NCBI GenBank assembly: GCA_963802575.1
Contig: CAWDJF010000007.1
Span: 558,001 to 622,000, forward strand
DNA length: 64,000 bases
Reading direction: 5' to 3'
Origin: DATFTE01 sp963802575
GTDB lineage: Bacteria > Acidobacteriota > Terriglobia > Terriglobales > Acidobacteriaceae
A model generated the notes under the pieces. It was given only the letters and a program-made list of their open reading frames with translations. It was not told where the DNA came from and did no database searches. The translations under genes and the position numbers were made by a program. Shown piece by piece: positions 16,401 through 24,382 of this stretch. How positions within the stretch are numbered: the first letter of the stretch is position 1; every line of letters begins with the position of its first letter.

Positions 16401-17141
16401 CTATTTGGCTTTAAAGGTGAAATCAGCTTTAGCAGGGGACCCTGCCGCCACCGTCACTTTCTGCGTTTGTTTACCGTACTCTTCCTGCCACGCGGTCACA
16501 GTATAGGAACCGGGCGGCACGTCGAGCGTGTACGAGCCACTATCGTTAGTCGTTGCGTAGGGACCTTTGACGACCACGAAGTAGCCATGCATCCAGGGAT
16601 GAATGTTGCACTTCACCGGGATCATCTCTTCCGCTTTCCAGCTGCTCACGATCGGCGGTGACCCTGGAGGCTGCGACTTATTCCAGGGGATGTTCCCTGC
16701 CAACGGATTCGGCTCTGGGTGGATGTTGTGTGTGGTTTGATCGCTGCTGGTGACTTTAAATTGCTGCCCGGCATCCATCGCCAGGACATGCGGAATGTAC
16801 TGACATCCCTTTTGGTCGAAGGTAGGCTGTTCGGAAGGAACGGCACTGCCTTCGGTCGCGCTCAGACCTTCGGAGATGTATAGCACAACGTTCTCAAGTC
16901 CTCCGCCCGAGCCGACCACTACGTTCTCGAGTTTGGCCGGATTGCTCTCGTGTTGCTTCACACAGTAGGGGTCTTTCGACATGTCGATGCCCTTCATGTG
17001 CGGAGCCGTACCATCGAGTTTCACGGTACCGGTGATTTTGCCCTGTGCCGCGGCACTGACGCCTCGCGTCGCATATAAACAACCAAACGCGATTACGAAT
17101 AGCGCCGAGGCCGTTACTGCAAGTTTGTAGCGGGCTTTCAT
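16401..17141 (-). CDS. Exported cupredoxin-like protein of the respiratory operon
   Basis: This 246-residue protein has an N-terminal signal or anchor (about 8-32) and then a cupredoxin-like domain. The ligands expected for a type-1 copper site are His138 (TTHNIHP), Cys178, His181 and Met184 (CNIHPWMHGYF). A carboxypeptidase-regulatory beta domain ends the protein (YTLDVPPGSYTVTAWQEEYG). It lies between the diheme cytochrome and coxB. In the rus operon of Acidithiobacillus the same slot is held by a cupredoxin-like periplasmic protein (AcoP). A role as electron carrier, or as a copper-binding partner of the oxidase, is inferred. It is a paralogue of the protein at 7596-8408. Confidence 0.78.
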   Translation of the reverse strand: MKARYKLAVTASALFVIAFGCLYATRGVSAAAQGKITGTVKLDGTAPHMKGIDMSKDPYCVKQHESNPAKLENVVVGSGGGLENVVLYISEGLSATEGSAVPSEQPTFDQKGCQYIPHVLAMDAGQQFKVTSSDQTTHNIHPEPNPLAGNIPWNKSQPPGSPPIVSSWKAEEMIPVKCNIHPWMHGYFVVVKGPYATTNDSGSYTLDVPPGSYTVTAWQEEYGKQTQKVTVAAGSPAKADFTFKAK

Positions 17142-17204
17142 TCTTTCTCTCCTATTTCGAACTGTTTTGTCGAGTTGCCGCCTTAATGATCGTCAACCCT
17201 GCGC

Positions 17205-18059
17205 CTATGGCGCAGCCGTACTCACCGGTTTCAGGCCCAACTGGTGAGCGAGAGCCTTTTCTTTGGAGTCCGGGGGCTGAAGAGAGCGGAGGTAAAACAC
17301 AAGATCCCAGGCCTCATCGGGCTTGATGTTATCCGACCAGGAGGGCATCGGAGTACCGTCCAGACCCGTCATGAAGATCTTGTACAACTCACTATCGCTG
17401 GTTCCACATTTGAATCGCGTCTCGTCGTGGAAGTTGTACGGTTTGATGGGAGCGCCCAAGTCGTCTTGCAAGGTAGAGGCGGAAGGTCCATTACCCCGGC
17501 CTTCGACTCCGTGACACTTCCAGCATTGCACGCGGCCAAACACAGCCTGCCCGTCTTTCAGACGGTCGGCAGTGAGAGCTGGCTCCGGGGGAACCTGGAT
17601 GGGTGTGCCCGGCTTCTCCGAGGCAAAACGGGGCGAGAAGTGCTTCACGTATGCCACCAGATCCACTCGTTCCTGATCGGTAAGAGGAATCCACTGCGGC
17701 ATATTCGAAGTCACCAAGCCGCGTCCGATGGTGTTGTAAAGATCTTCGTCGGTGGGCAAGGTGCCGGTCGGAGTGGAACGGCATTTGAAGATGCCTAATG
17801 TGAAGTTGCGCGGCTTGGGATCAATAAAGGGAGCATTTTCTCCCTCTCCATCTCCCAAGTCTCCGTGGCAACCGGTGCAGTATCGGCGATAGGTCACTTT
17901 GGCGGCAGTGGCGTGGCCTGTACGGCCAGCGGCATGCGCCTCCATGTTCATCCGCGTATCTTCATCCATTTTGGTTAACTGTGCGGAAGAGGCAGCACAG
18001 AGCGTAAGAACCAGGGCAGCGCCCAGGCACAGCTTCCAGTTTTGTGTTTTCATGCGCAT
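17205..18059 (-). CDS. Periplasmic diheme cytochrome c
   Basis: This 284-residue protein has a signal peptide (about 1-26) and two class-I cytochrome c domains. Heme 1 binds at CTGCH (61-65), with Met120 (SNMPQW) as probable axial ligand. Heme 2 binds at CWKCH (179-183), with Met238 (TPMPSW) as probable ligand. The layout resembles diheme cytochromes that feed terminal oxidases. It starts 14 bases after the upstream heme-barrel gene and leads toward the cupredoxin and oxidase genes, so it is the natural shuttle between them. Haem attachment needs a cytochrome c maturation system, not present here. Confidence 0.92.
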   Translation of the reverse strand: MRMKTQNWKLCLGAALVLTLCAASSAQLTKMDEDTRMNMEAHAAGRTGHATAAKVTYRRYCTGCHGDLGDGEGENAPFIDPKPRNFTLGIFKCRSTPTGTLPTDEDLYNTIGRGLVTSNMPQWIPLTDQERVDLVAYVKHFSPRFASEKPGTPIQVPPEPALTADRLKDGQAVFGRVQCWKCHGVEGRGNGPSASTLQDDLGAPIKPYNFHDETRFKCGTSDSELYKIFMTGLDGTPMPSWSDNIKPDEAWDLVFYLRSLQPPDSKEKALAHQLGLKPVSTAAP

Positions 18060-18073
18060 CCGTCTCCCTCCTC

Positions 18074-19405
18074 TTAAAAGTCGAAATCAAATCCGAAGAA
18101 CAGGGTACTGCTGGTTAGGTTTCCGCCATCGGGAGCGGTTCCGTCTTGGGTGATCAACGAATACTCGCTATGGAACGCAAAGCCATCCCTGGCGTTCATA
18201 ATGGGATACCAACGGGCTCCAATCGTGTAGGCACTAAGGTTGCCGAAGTCAGATTTGCTCGTCGGGAGAGCTTGTTGCGACATCCGCACAAACTCGGTGC
18301 GGCCAAAGAAGATCAACTGAGGATTCACTGTGTAATGCGGTTCTACGAAGACGCCGTTCCACGTCGGTGAGCGCGAGCCTGGCGGTAGCCCCGTCAGCGG
18401 AGTACTCGCAGTCCCGAAGAAGACGCTATCCCAGCCGTGTTGGTAGTAGACGGCAACGTCCAACTTGTTAAGGTAGAAGTCTCCGAAGAATCCTTCGCGG
18501 TGGAAGGACTTATCGCCCAGGCTGGATCCCGGAACAGGGGCTCCATTCGAGAGCAACGAGTAGGTAGGAGCTTGCCCGACGAAGGCATAGGCTCCTACAC
18601 GCTGCAAGCCGAGACCACCTAAATCAAATGCCTGGCTGGCGGTGAAGTATCCGCTGTAGGTGTTGGCATTCACCAGATCGACGTTGCCGTCGCTGGAACT
18701 GATCAACGCAGCCGACACCCTGGTGTGATCGTTATACGAGTGTCCCATCCACTCCGTACCCAGTTGGTTGTCGCCCAACTGCGCTGAGAAGTTGCTGTCG
18801 CCCGGCGGTTCAAAGTGGTAGAGCTGATAACTGCCGCCGTTTCCGGATATGCTGATAATCCGCTTCTCCGAAATGAAGTTGTCGAGTTCGAACTTTCCGA
18901 CCCTGACGTTAAACCATGGGGACTTCAACAGGTTGTCGAAGCGCGCCCAAACTGATTCAAAGTGGAAAGCGCCAGTCTCATCGGCGGAGGGGACCAACAG
19001 AAAAGAGAGGTTCTTTTCCAGGGTGCCGCCGCTCAGAATGTCGAGGCCGGTGAGGTCGAATCCGTTAGAGGTGATTTTCGCTTCGCCTGTATCCGGACCA
19101 GAGGGAGTGTCGATTGCAACCCTGTTGGTGCTATCGCGATGAAAATTCGGGGTTATTCTGAAGGTGACCGGCCAGTACGCCGGGTTTTGCCAGATCGGCG
19201 AATCCCGGTCGTTCATCAACTGGTAGCCGTTGTCTTTGAAACGCCAGCCAAAGTCGTTCAGAACCGGCCATGCAACGTGACAGGCCGAGCACCGCAAGCC
19301 GTATTTTCTGGCAAATGCGGGAAAAGCAAAGGCGTTCTGAAACGTTCCTAAGCAGAAAAAAACGAGCAGCAAAAAACCCGCGAGACTCCTACGGGACGAG
19401 GCCAT
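18074..19405 (-). CDS. Monoheme cytochrome fused to outer-membrane beta-barrel (Cyc2-like architecture)
   Basis: This 443-residue protein has a signal peptide (about 1-27) and a single c-type heme motif CSACH at 39-43, in FARKYGLRCSACHVAWPVL followed by a DFGWRFKDNGYQL block. About 370 residues of alternating amphipathic strands with Gly/Asn-rich turns follow, ending in FFGFDFDF, an outer-membrane barrel C-terminal signal. One N-terminal heme plus a barrel is the layout of Cyc2, the fused cytochrome-porin used for extracellular iron oxidation. It heads the operon of diheme cytochrome, cupredoxin and aa3 oxidase. Its closeness to true Cyc2 cannot be tested here; related heme-barrel proteins of unknown role also exist. 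The fold and the heme motif are firm, the electron source is not. Confidence 0.75.
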   Translation of the reverse strand: MASSRRSLAGFLLLVFFCLGTFQNAFAFPAFARKYGLRCSACHVAWPVLNDFGWRFKDNGYQLMNDRDSPIWQNPAYWPVTFRITPNFHRDSTNRVAIDTPSGPDTGEAKITSNGFDLTGLDILSGGTLEKNLSFLLVPSADETGAFHFESVWARFDNLLKSPWFNVRVGKFELDNFISEKRIISISGNGGSYQLYHFEPPGDSNFSAQLGDNQLGTEWMGHSYNDHTRVSAALISSSDGNVDLVNANTYSGYFTASQAFDLGGLGLQRVGAYAFVGQAPTYSLLSNGAPVPGSSLGDKSFHREGFFGDFYLNKLDVAVYYQHGWDSVFFGTASTPLTGLPPGSRSPTWNGVFVEPHYTVNPQLIFFGRTEFVRMSQQALPTSKSDFGNLSAYTIGARWYPIMNARDGFAFHSEYSLITQDGTAPDGGNLTSSTLFFGFDFDF

Positions 19406-19493
19406 GCAGTCCTCCTGTGTAGAGTCAACGACTTTCTATCAACGACGAGTTCCTGGAAAAACGCACCCCACATAGATGCGTGCAGGCGCACTT

Positions 19494-19521
19494 ATTAACA
19501 CGTTCAGAACAGCACAGTCAA
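19494..19521 (-). promoter_or_regulatory. Candidate sigma-70 promoter of the respiratory operon
   Basis: On the minus strand, TTGACT (19516-19521) and GTTAAT (19494-19499) are separated by 16 bases, a reasonable -35/-10 pair. Transcription would start near 19487, about 80 bases before the heme-barrel gene. This is a pattern match only. Confidence 0.35.
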
Positions 19522-19697
19522 GGAAATTAAGAAAAGCGGGCAAAAAACGGCCGTCTTTAACCGACGCTCCTCAAACCATTTATCGGCTTCCGCAGACCGC
19601 TCGCTCGTTAAGAAAGATCGTGACTGCCGATCAAATTGCCTCCCGGCCACGGTGAGAGTCTGCTCGCGGGTTGACAGGTTGCACGAAATTTCGCGCT

Positions 19698-20324
19698 ATG
19701 CTGAATAATATGGCGAAGATTCGGCCACCCACGCGCGATCGCCATTTAATCCAAATCGTGGATGCGGCACTGGCGGCAGTAACGCGCAAGAGCGGCTCGA
19801 GGCTCGCCTGCAGGCCCGGATGCACCCAGTGCTGCATCGGACCTTTTCGCATTAACCAACTTGATGCGGCACGCCTGCAGCAGGGTCTACGAGATCTGCG
19901 GAAGGCTGATCCGGAGCGTGCGCTACGAGTCAGCAAACGGGCTGAAGATTCGGTCGCGCGGCTATCGCGAGACTTCCCCGGCGATCCGATAACAGGTGTG
20001 CTCGGTGAAGGTCCCCAGGCGGACGAAAAGTTCTCTGACTTCGCTAACGATGAACCTTGCCCAGTTCTCGATCCTGCAACTGGACTATGCGACCTGTACG
20101 AGTCGCGTCCCATGACATGCCGCGTGTTCGGTCCCCCGGTGCGCACGGAGGAGGGCCTTGGGGTGTGCGAACTCTGCTTCCAGGGAGCGAGCGCGGAGGA
20201 CATCGCAGAGTGCGAAATGATTCCTGACCCGAATGGCCTGGAAGAGAAACTTCTGAGCCAAATGGAGGAAAGAGGCGGCAAGCGGGGAGAAACCGTTGTT
20301 GCCTTCTGTCTGGGCCGTCCCTGA
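19698..20324 (+). CDS. YkgJ-type cysteine-cluster protein
   Basis: The protein is about 208 residues from ATG 19698; an ATG at 19710 or a TTG at 19671 is also possible, and none has a clear ribosome site. It contains the N-terminal cluster CRPGCTQCC (CxxxCxxCC) and later single Cys residues (PCPVLDP, LCDLYESRPMTCRVFG, VCELCF). This matches the putative metal- or iron-sulfur-binding family often annotated as Fe-S oxidoreductase. The block GLCDLYESRPMTCRVFG is highly characteristic. The function of the family is unsettled. It is transcribed divergently from the respiratory operon. Confidence 0.85.
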   Translation: MLNNMAKIRPPTRDRHLIQIVDAALAAVTRKSGSRLACRPGCTQCCIGPFRINQLDAARLQQGLRDLRKADPERALRVSKRAEDSVARLSRDFPGDPITGVLGEGPQADEKFSDFANDEPCPVLDPATGLCDLYESRPMTCRVFGPPVRTEEGLGVCELCFQGASAEDIAECEMIPDPNGLEEKLLSQMEERGGKRGETVVAFCLGRP

Positions 20325-20518
20325 GGTGATCTTTAATTCCTTAGTTTCATAAGCCACGCCGTTTCTGCTAGTTGCCGACGTTTTTCTCGCTACCGATGCG
20401 ACATGCACTTTCGTGCCTTAAGGCCGCCCACTCGGGGGCCGATGGAGGAAATGAGTGCTGGACGTCCTGTGCTTGGAATGGGCCGGCCAGCCGATTTCGA
20501 GTAGAGGAAGGGAACACT

Positions 20519-20908
20519 ATGTCGATCGGGGCGGTAACGCCGAATTTAGCAACGAATGGCAGCCATCTGAGACCGGAGCGTGAGGACATGCAGGCCCTGC
20601 AGCAAGCGCTCCGTAGCGGAGACCTGGCGGGAGCGCAACAGGCTTTCGCGCAGTTTAAGCAGGACTTCCACGCAGCCCACAACGGCAACGCGCTCTACCA
20701 GACAGGCGTATCCGACACCCTCAAACAGGACCTCCAGCAATTGCAGACAGCGTTGAAGTCGGGAGACCTGGCGGGAGCGCAACAGGCTTTCCTGCAGTTC
20801 AGGTCGGACTTCAAGAGTCAGCAGGCACCGCCGAAAGAGCCGCCGGTCAGTAATGACAACGATAGCGACAGCGCAAAGTCGACGGGCAGCATCAACGTAC
20901 TGGCGTAA
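20519..20908 (+). CDS. Small protein with two tandem 'SGDLAGAQQAF' repeats
   Basis: ATG 20519 follows a strong GAGGAAGGGA ribosome site; the longer frame from 20372 has unlike content. The 129-residue product holds two copies of a helical unit (QALQQALRSGDLAGAQQAFAQFK at about 23-45 and its near-copy QQLQTALKSGDLAGAQQAFLQFR at about 70-92), joined by a His/Asn linker and followed by an Asp/Ser-rich tail. No signal peptide or membrane helix is present. The repeat is nearly identical in DNA as well, which points to recent duplication or conversion. The function is unknown. Similar GDLxGAQQAF repeat proteins occur in Acidobacteriota, as I recall. Confidence 0.7.
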   Translation: MSIGAVTPNLATNGSHLRPEREDMQALQQALRSGDLAGAQQAFAQFKQDFHAAHNGNALYQTGVSDTLKQDLQQLQTALKSGDLAGAQQAFLQFRSDFKSQQAPPKEPPVSNDNDSDSAKSTGSINVLA

Positions 20909-20980
20909 CCTTTCCGTTTCCAAGGGGCATGGAGGTTTAACGAGGAAACAACTCGCTAGGCCTCCACGATTTCGCACGAA

Positions 20981-21976
20981 TCAGATTTGCAGGGCCGCGG
21001 CGGCATCCAGGCGGCTCATCTTCAGATCGAGCAGCGCCTGGTTCGCCTGTTCGAGCGGGTACACCCGCATCTCAGTGGCGAGCGGAACTTCCGCCGCCAA
21101 TTCCAGGAACTCTCTCCCGTCCCTGCGAGTACTGTTCGCGATGGTGCGGACGGTACGCTCTTGATAGAGCAGCGAGTAATCCAGTTGCGGGATTGCGCTC
21201 ATGGTAATTCCGGCTAGGGTCAGAGTTCCGGCTTTGCGCAGGGCGCGCAAGGCCTGCGGAACGAGCGCGCCGGCAGGAGCAAAAATGATGGCATGATCAA
21301 GCGATTCCGGCTGAGCGTCTGACGCATCCCCGGCCCATACAGCCCCGAGTTTCACAGCCAGCTCGCGATGAACCACGGCTCGCGTGAAAACGTAGACTTC
21401 CCTCTTTTGATAACGCGCCATTTGCAGAACCAGGTGAGCCGATGCGCCAAATCCGTAAAGTCCCAACCGTTCGCCCTCGCGAGTTTCGGCCAAGCGATAG
21501 GAACGGTAACCGATGATCCCAGCGCAGAGTAGCGGCGCGGCGTGCTCATCGGAAAAAACCTTCGGGATCGGCAGCGCATAGTCTTCACCGACGACGATAA
21601 ATTCGGCATAGCCGCCGTTCACGTGATATCCGGTGAAGCGCGCATGATCGCAAAGGTTCTCCAGATCCTTCCGGCAATATGCGCATGTCTGATCCGTGGA
21701 GTACAACCACGGGACGCCGACCCGGTCTCCTTCTTTGAAATTTCGGACACCAGCACCACAACCTTCGACCATCCCGACAACCTGGTGGCCCGGTATGAGA
21801 GGAAGTTTGGGGAGGGACAAGTCACCCTCGACGGTATGCAGATCTGTGTGGCAGAGTCCGCAGCATACGATACGCAAACGAAGTTCGCCCGGCCCAGGCA
21901 TGGGGATAGGTAGATCTTCCAAATGAAGCGGAGATTGCTCTACCAGCATGGTGCGCGATAAAACCATCGATCGCAT
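20981..21976 (-). CDS. Zinc-dependent alcohol dehydrogenase (MDR family)
   Basis: This 331-residue protein has an N-terminal GroES-like zinc domain with catalytic ligands Cys42 (GLCHTDLH) and His64 (PLIPGHQVVG). The structural zinc lobe keeps Cys98, Cys101 and Cys109 (CAYC...NLC), but the first Cys of the usual four is an Asp. A Rossmann domain with LYGFGASAHL binds NAD(P)H. Glu is replaced by Gln in the GHE motif, as in a subgroup of these enzymes. It oxidises alcohols or reduces aldehydes in the cytoplasm; the substrate is unknown. It stands alone between convergent and divergent neighbours. Confidence 0.88.
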   Translation of the reverse strand: MRSMVLSRTMLVEQSPLHLEDLPIPMPGPGELRLRIVCCGLCHTDLHTVEGDLSLPKLPLIPGHQVVGMVEGCGAGVRNFKEGDRVGVPWLYSTDQTCAYCRKDLENLCDHARFTGYHVNGGYAEFIVVGEDYALPIPKVFSDEHAAPLLCAGIIGYRSYRLAETREGERLGLYGFGASAHLVLQMARYQKREVYVFTRAVVHRELAVKLGAVWAGDASDAQPESLDHAIIFAPAGALVPQALRALRKAGTLTLAGITMSAIPQLDYSLLYQERTVRTIANSTRRDGREFLELAAEVPLATEMRVYPLEQANQALLDLKMSRLDAAAALQI

Positions 21977-22079
21977 ATATCCGATTTTATTCTTGTCGCG
22001 CTCGTTGCTGGAAAAAAGACCGGGCAGATTCCGCGGAACCCGTGCCGAAAAATCGTGCTTCCATTACAATTAAGCAATC

Positions 22080-22622
22080 ATGCAAAGAATATTCTTTTTC
22101 TTATTCCTGGCCATTTGTGTATCCGGATGCAGCAAAGGATCAGGCCCGGCTGCGACCGCGACTCCAGCATCTTCGGCGGCTCCTGCGGGAGCTTCGTCTG
22201 TGACGAAGACGGATGCGGTGCAGCAGAAACTGGCAGAATTCTCAGGCGCTCCCGCTACCGATTGTGGCCGTCTGAATTCGCAGGCGGACGATCAGCTAAA
22301 AGCCGCAAGCATCTGCGCCATGGGTGCCGCTCAGGCCAAACATCCCTTCTATGTTGCCTATGACATGCCTGGCATGACCGTGGGAGTCGCGGGTAATTCC
22401 GATGGAAAGCTCTTCACCGTGCAGGCTCAAGGATCGGCCGACGTGAGCAGCGGGGCTTGCCCTTCGCAGTTACGCGTAGCGCCCAGCGGCAGAATTACAT
22501 GTTTCGCACCCGGGGATATGGGATCGATGGGCACGGGTGTGCACAACGGCATGCCCTCGCCGAATGGAATGATGAATCCCCACGTCGGCGGTGGGGCGAG
22601 CGCTCCGCCAAAACACTTCTAA
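22080..22622 (+). CDS. Secreted lipoprotein with Met-rich tail
   Basis: This 180-residue protein has a lipoprotein signal ending in the lipobox VSGC (Cys17), then an Ala/Ser/Pro-rich spacer. A globular part with three Cys (CGRLNSQAD, ICAMGAAQAK, ACPSQL) follows. The tail is rich in Met, Gly, His and Pro (GDMGSMGTGVHNGMPSPNGMMNPHVGGG). The tail could bind copper or be disordered. The gene's TAA overlaps the stop of the ClC gene on the other strand in the four bases CTAA. The function is unknown. Confidence 0.7.
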   Translation: MQRIFFFLFLAICVSGCSKGSGPAATATPASSAAPAGASSVTKTDAVQQKLAEFSGAPATDCGRLNSQADDQLKAASICAMGAAQAKHPFYVAYDMPGMTVGVAGNSDGKLFTVQAQGSADVSSGACPSQLRVAPSGRITCFAPGDMGSMGTGVHNGMPSPNGMMNPHVGGGASAPPKHF

Positions 22623-24382
22623 GCGTGATCTTCCCTGCTGACGACGGTGTACTTATTTAAAACCGCGTCACGGGAGATGACTCCCTCGATCTTTCCGAAG
22701 TCCGCTCGACTCACCACCGGGACGATCGGTTCCTGATAAACGTAGCGTAGAGCCATTTCCAGCGGCTGGTCAGGATGCAAGTAAGGCAACCGGCCTGTCG
22801 GCAGCGCCGTTCCCAGAGTCATCTCCCCTTTCCCTTCACTCGCCAGACGCCGGAGCAATTCTTGCGTCACGCTCGTCCATCCCGTGGGATGGAGGCGGAC
22901 CAGATAAAGATCGGCCTGGGAGCCTTGCACGCGCTGGCTCGCGTCGGTGACGGTCTCGTTGTCTTCTAAAATCGGGATCGGCGCAACCTGCATGGCGTCT
23001 TCGACGCGCAAAACACTCTCTTCGCGCTGTTCCTCGAGCGAGGGCAAGTCCAAACCATCCTGCCGGGTCAGCAGATCGAAGATCGGTGTCGGTTGCAGAC
23101 TCCGCGAGATCACGTAGGCAATCGTGTTGGCGACAATGACCGGGACAATGATGGAATAGTTTCCGCTGACTTCAAGCACCATAAAGACAGAGGTCATGGG
23201 CACGCGCAGGAATGCGGCAAACAGGACTCCCATGCCGACCAGCGAGTAAGTTGCGATCGAGCCAGTCAGTGTCGGGAAAAAGATGTGCTCGACGACCCCG
23301 ACGGCGCCTCCAAGCATGGCGCCGACGAATAAGGTCGGGGCGAACATTCCTCCCGGAGTTCCACTCACGAAAGACGCCGTTGTGGCTACAATCTTCAGCA
23401 TCGCGAGGATCGCCAGCATCTTCCAGGTGAATTGGTTGTGCATGGCTTGATCCATAAAACCGTAGCCGGCACCCATTACTTGCGGCGCACCGAGATATCC
23501 GATGAGCCCTACGAGGAGCCCGGCGATCGCAGGCTGAAAATATTGCGTCCAGCGCGGCAGAGCCTTTAGGCGAGGGCGAAAGAAGCCAATGCCTTTCGCG
23601 AAGATGATCGCGGCGAAGGCTCCGATCACGCCCAAGGCAGCGTAGGCCAGCAACTCCTGGGGACGGATCAACCCGACCGCCGGGATTCGAAATATTGGTT
23701 CTGAGCCAAGAAAGAAGCGGACAACGACGACGCTGGAGATGGCGGAGAGCACGACCGATCCGAGGATGCCGGCGCTCCAGCGGCCAATCACTTCTTCGAT
23801 CACGAACAAAACTGCCGAGATGGGAGCATTGAATGCAGCGGCCAGCCCGGCAGCCGCTCCAACCGGCGCAAGCAGACGCAATCGTTCGCGCGAGAGCCGC
23901 AAGTATCGTCCGAGTGCGGAGGCAAGGCTGGCACCGATTTGCAATGACGGGTCTTCGGGACCCAAAGAGTGTCCGCCGCCAATCGCAAGCGCGGCGGTAA
24001 TGAATTTGCCCACGGCCGTGCGAAACGGAATGTATCCGTTGTAGATGTAGAGCGCGGCCTTGGTCTGATTGACGCCGCTGCCGCGAACCGCGGGAAAAAC
24101 GTGCAGGACGAGAACGGCCACCACGAGGCTCACGAGAACGGGGGCGAGCAGAAGACGAAGCTGGTGGGGCTGCGGCACGGGACCCAGCAGCGCGATACGG
24201 CTCCAGTCGATCGCGATGCGGAAGCAGACGACCGCCAATCCGGAAAACAGGCCGATGAAAATCGAGAGAACCAGGAAGAATCGCTCTTCCCGAAACGCGA
24301 GATGAAGCAGCGACTGCGGAGCCTTGCCGGCTTTGCCCGATTTCCCCGCGGCCGGGGCAGCGGGAGTTTGGAAGGTGCTCAT
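22619..24382 (-). CDS. ClC-family chloride channel/antiporter with C-terminal CBS domains
   Basis: This 587-residue protein has about 11 membrane helices and the ClC signatures GSGVNQTKAAL (first selectivity loop), GPEDPSLQIG (the GxExP loop, with the gating Glu retained) and GTPGGMFAPTLFVGAMLG. A cytoplasmic region of about 130 residues with CBS-type sequence follows (VEDAMQVAPIPILEDNETVTDASQRV and a second half ending near 580). It exchanges or conducts chloride and possibly other anions across the inner membrane; channel versus antiporter cannot be settled from the sequence. Its ATG overlaps the upstream TPR gene by 4 bases, so the two are coupled. Confidence 0.9.
   Translation of the reverse strand: MSTFQTPAAPAAGKSGKAGKAPQSLLHLAFREERFFLVLSIFIGLFSGLAVVCFRIAIDWSRIALLGPVPQPHQLRLLLAPVLVSLVVAVLVLHVFPAVRGSGVNQTKAALYIYNGYIPFRTAVGKFITAALAIGGGHSLGPEDPSLQIGASLASALGRYLRLSRERLRLLAPVGAAAGLAAAFNAPISAVLFVIEEVIGRWSAGILGSVVLSAISSVVVVRFFLGSEPIFRIPAVGLIRPQELLAYAALGVIGAFAAIIFAKGIGFFRPRLKALPRWTQYFQPAIAGLLVGLIGYLGAPQVMGAGYGFMDQAMHNQFTWKMLAILAMLKIVATTASFVSGTPGGMFAPTLFVGAMLGGAVGVVEHIFFPTLTGSIATYSLVGMGVLFAAFLRVPMTSVFMVLEVSGNYSIIVPVIVANTIAYVISRSLQPTPIFDLLTRQDGLDLPSLEEQREESVLRVEDAMQVAPIPILEDNETVTDASQRVQGSQADLYLVRLHPTGWTSVTQELLRRLASEGKGEMTLGTALPTGRLPYLHPDQPLEMALRYVYQEPIVPVVSRADFGKIEGVISRDAVLNKYTVVSREDHA

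Noticed and set aside
19671..19702. TTGACA ... TATGCT as a promoter for the YkgJ-type gene
   Set aside because: The spacer is 20 bases, and the -10 would overlap the likely start codon; I kept the start codon and dropped the promoter.
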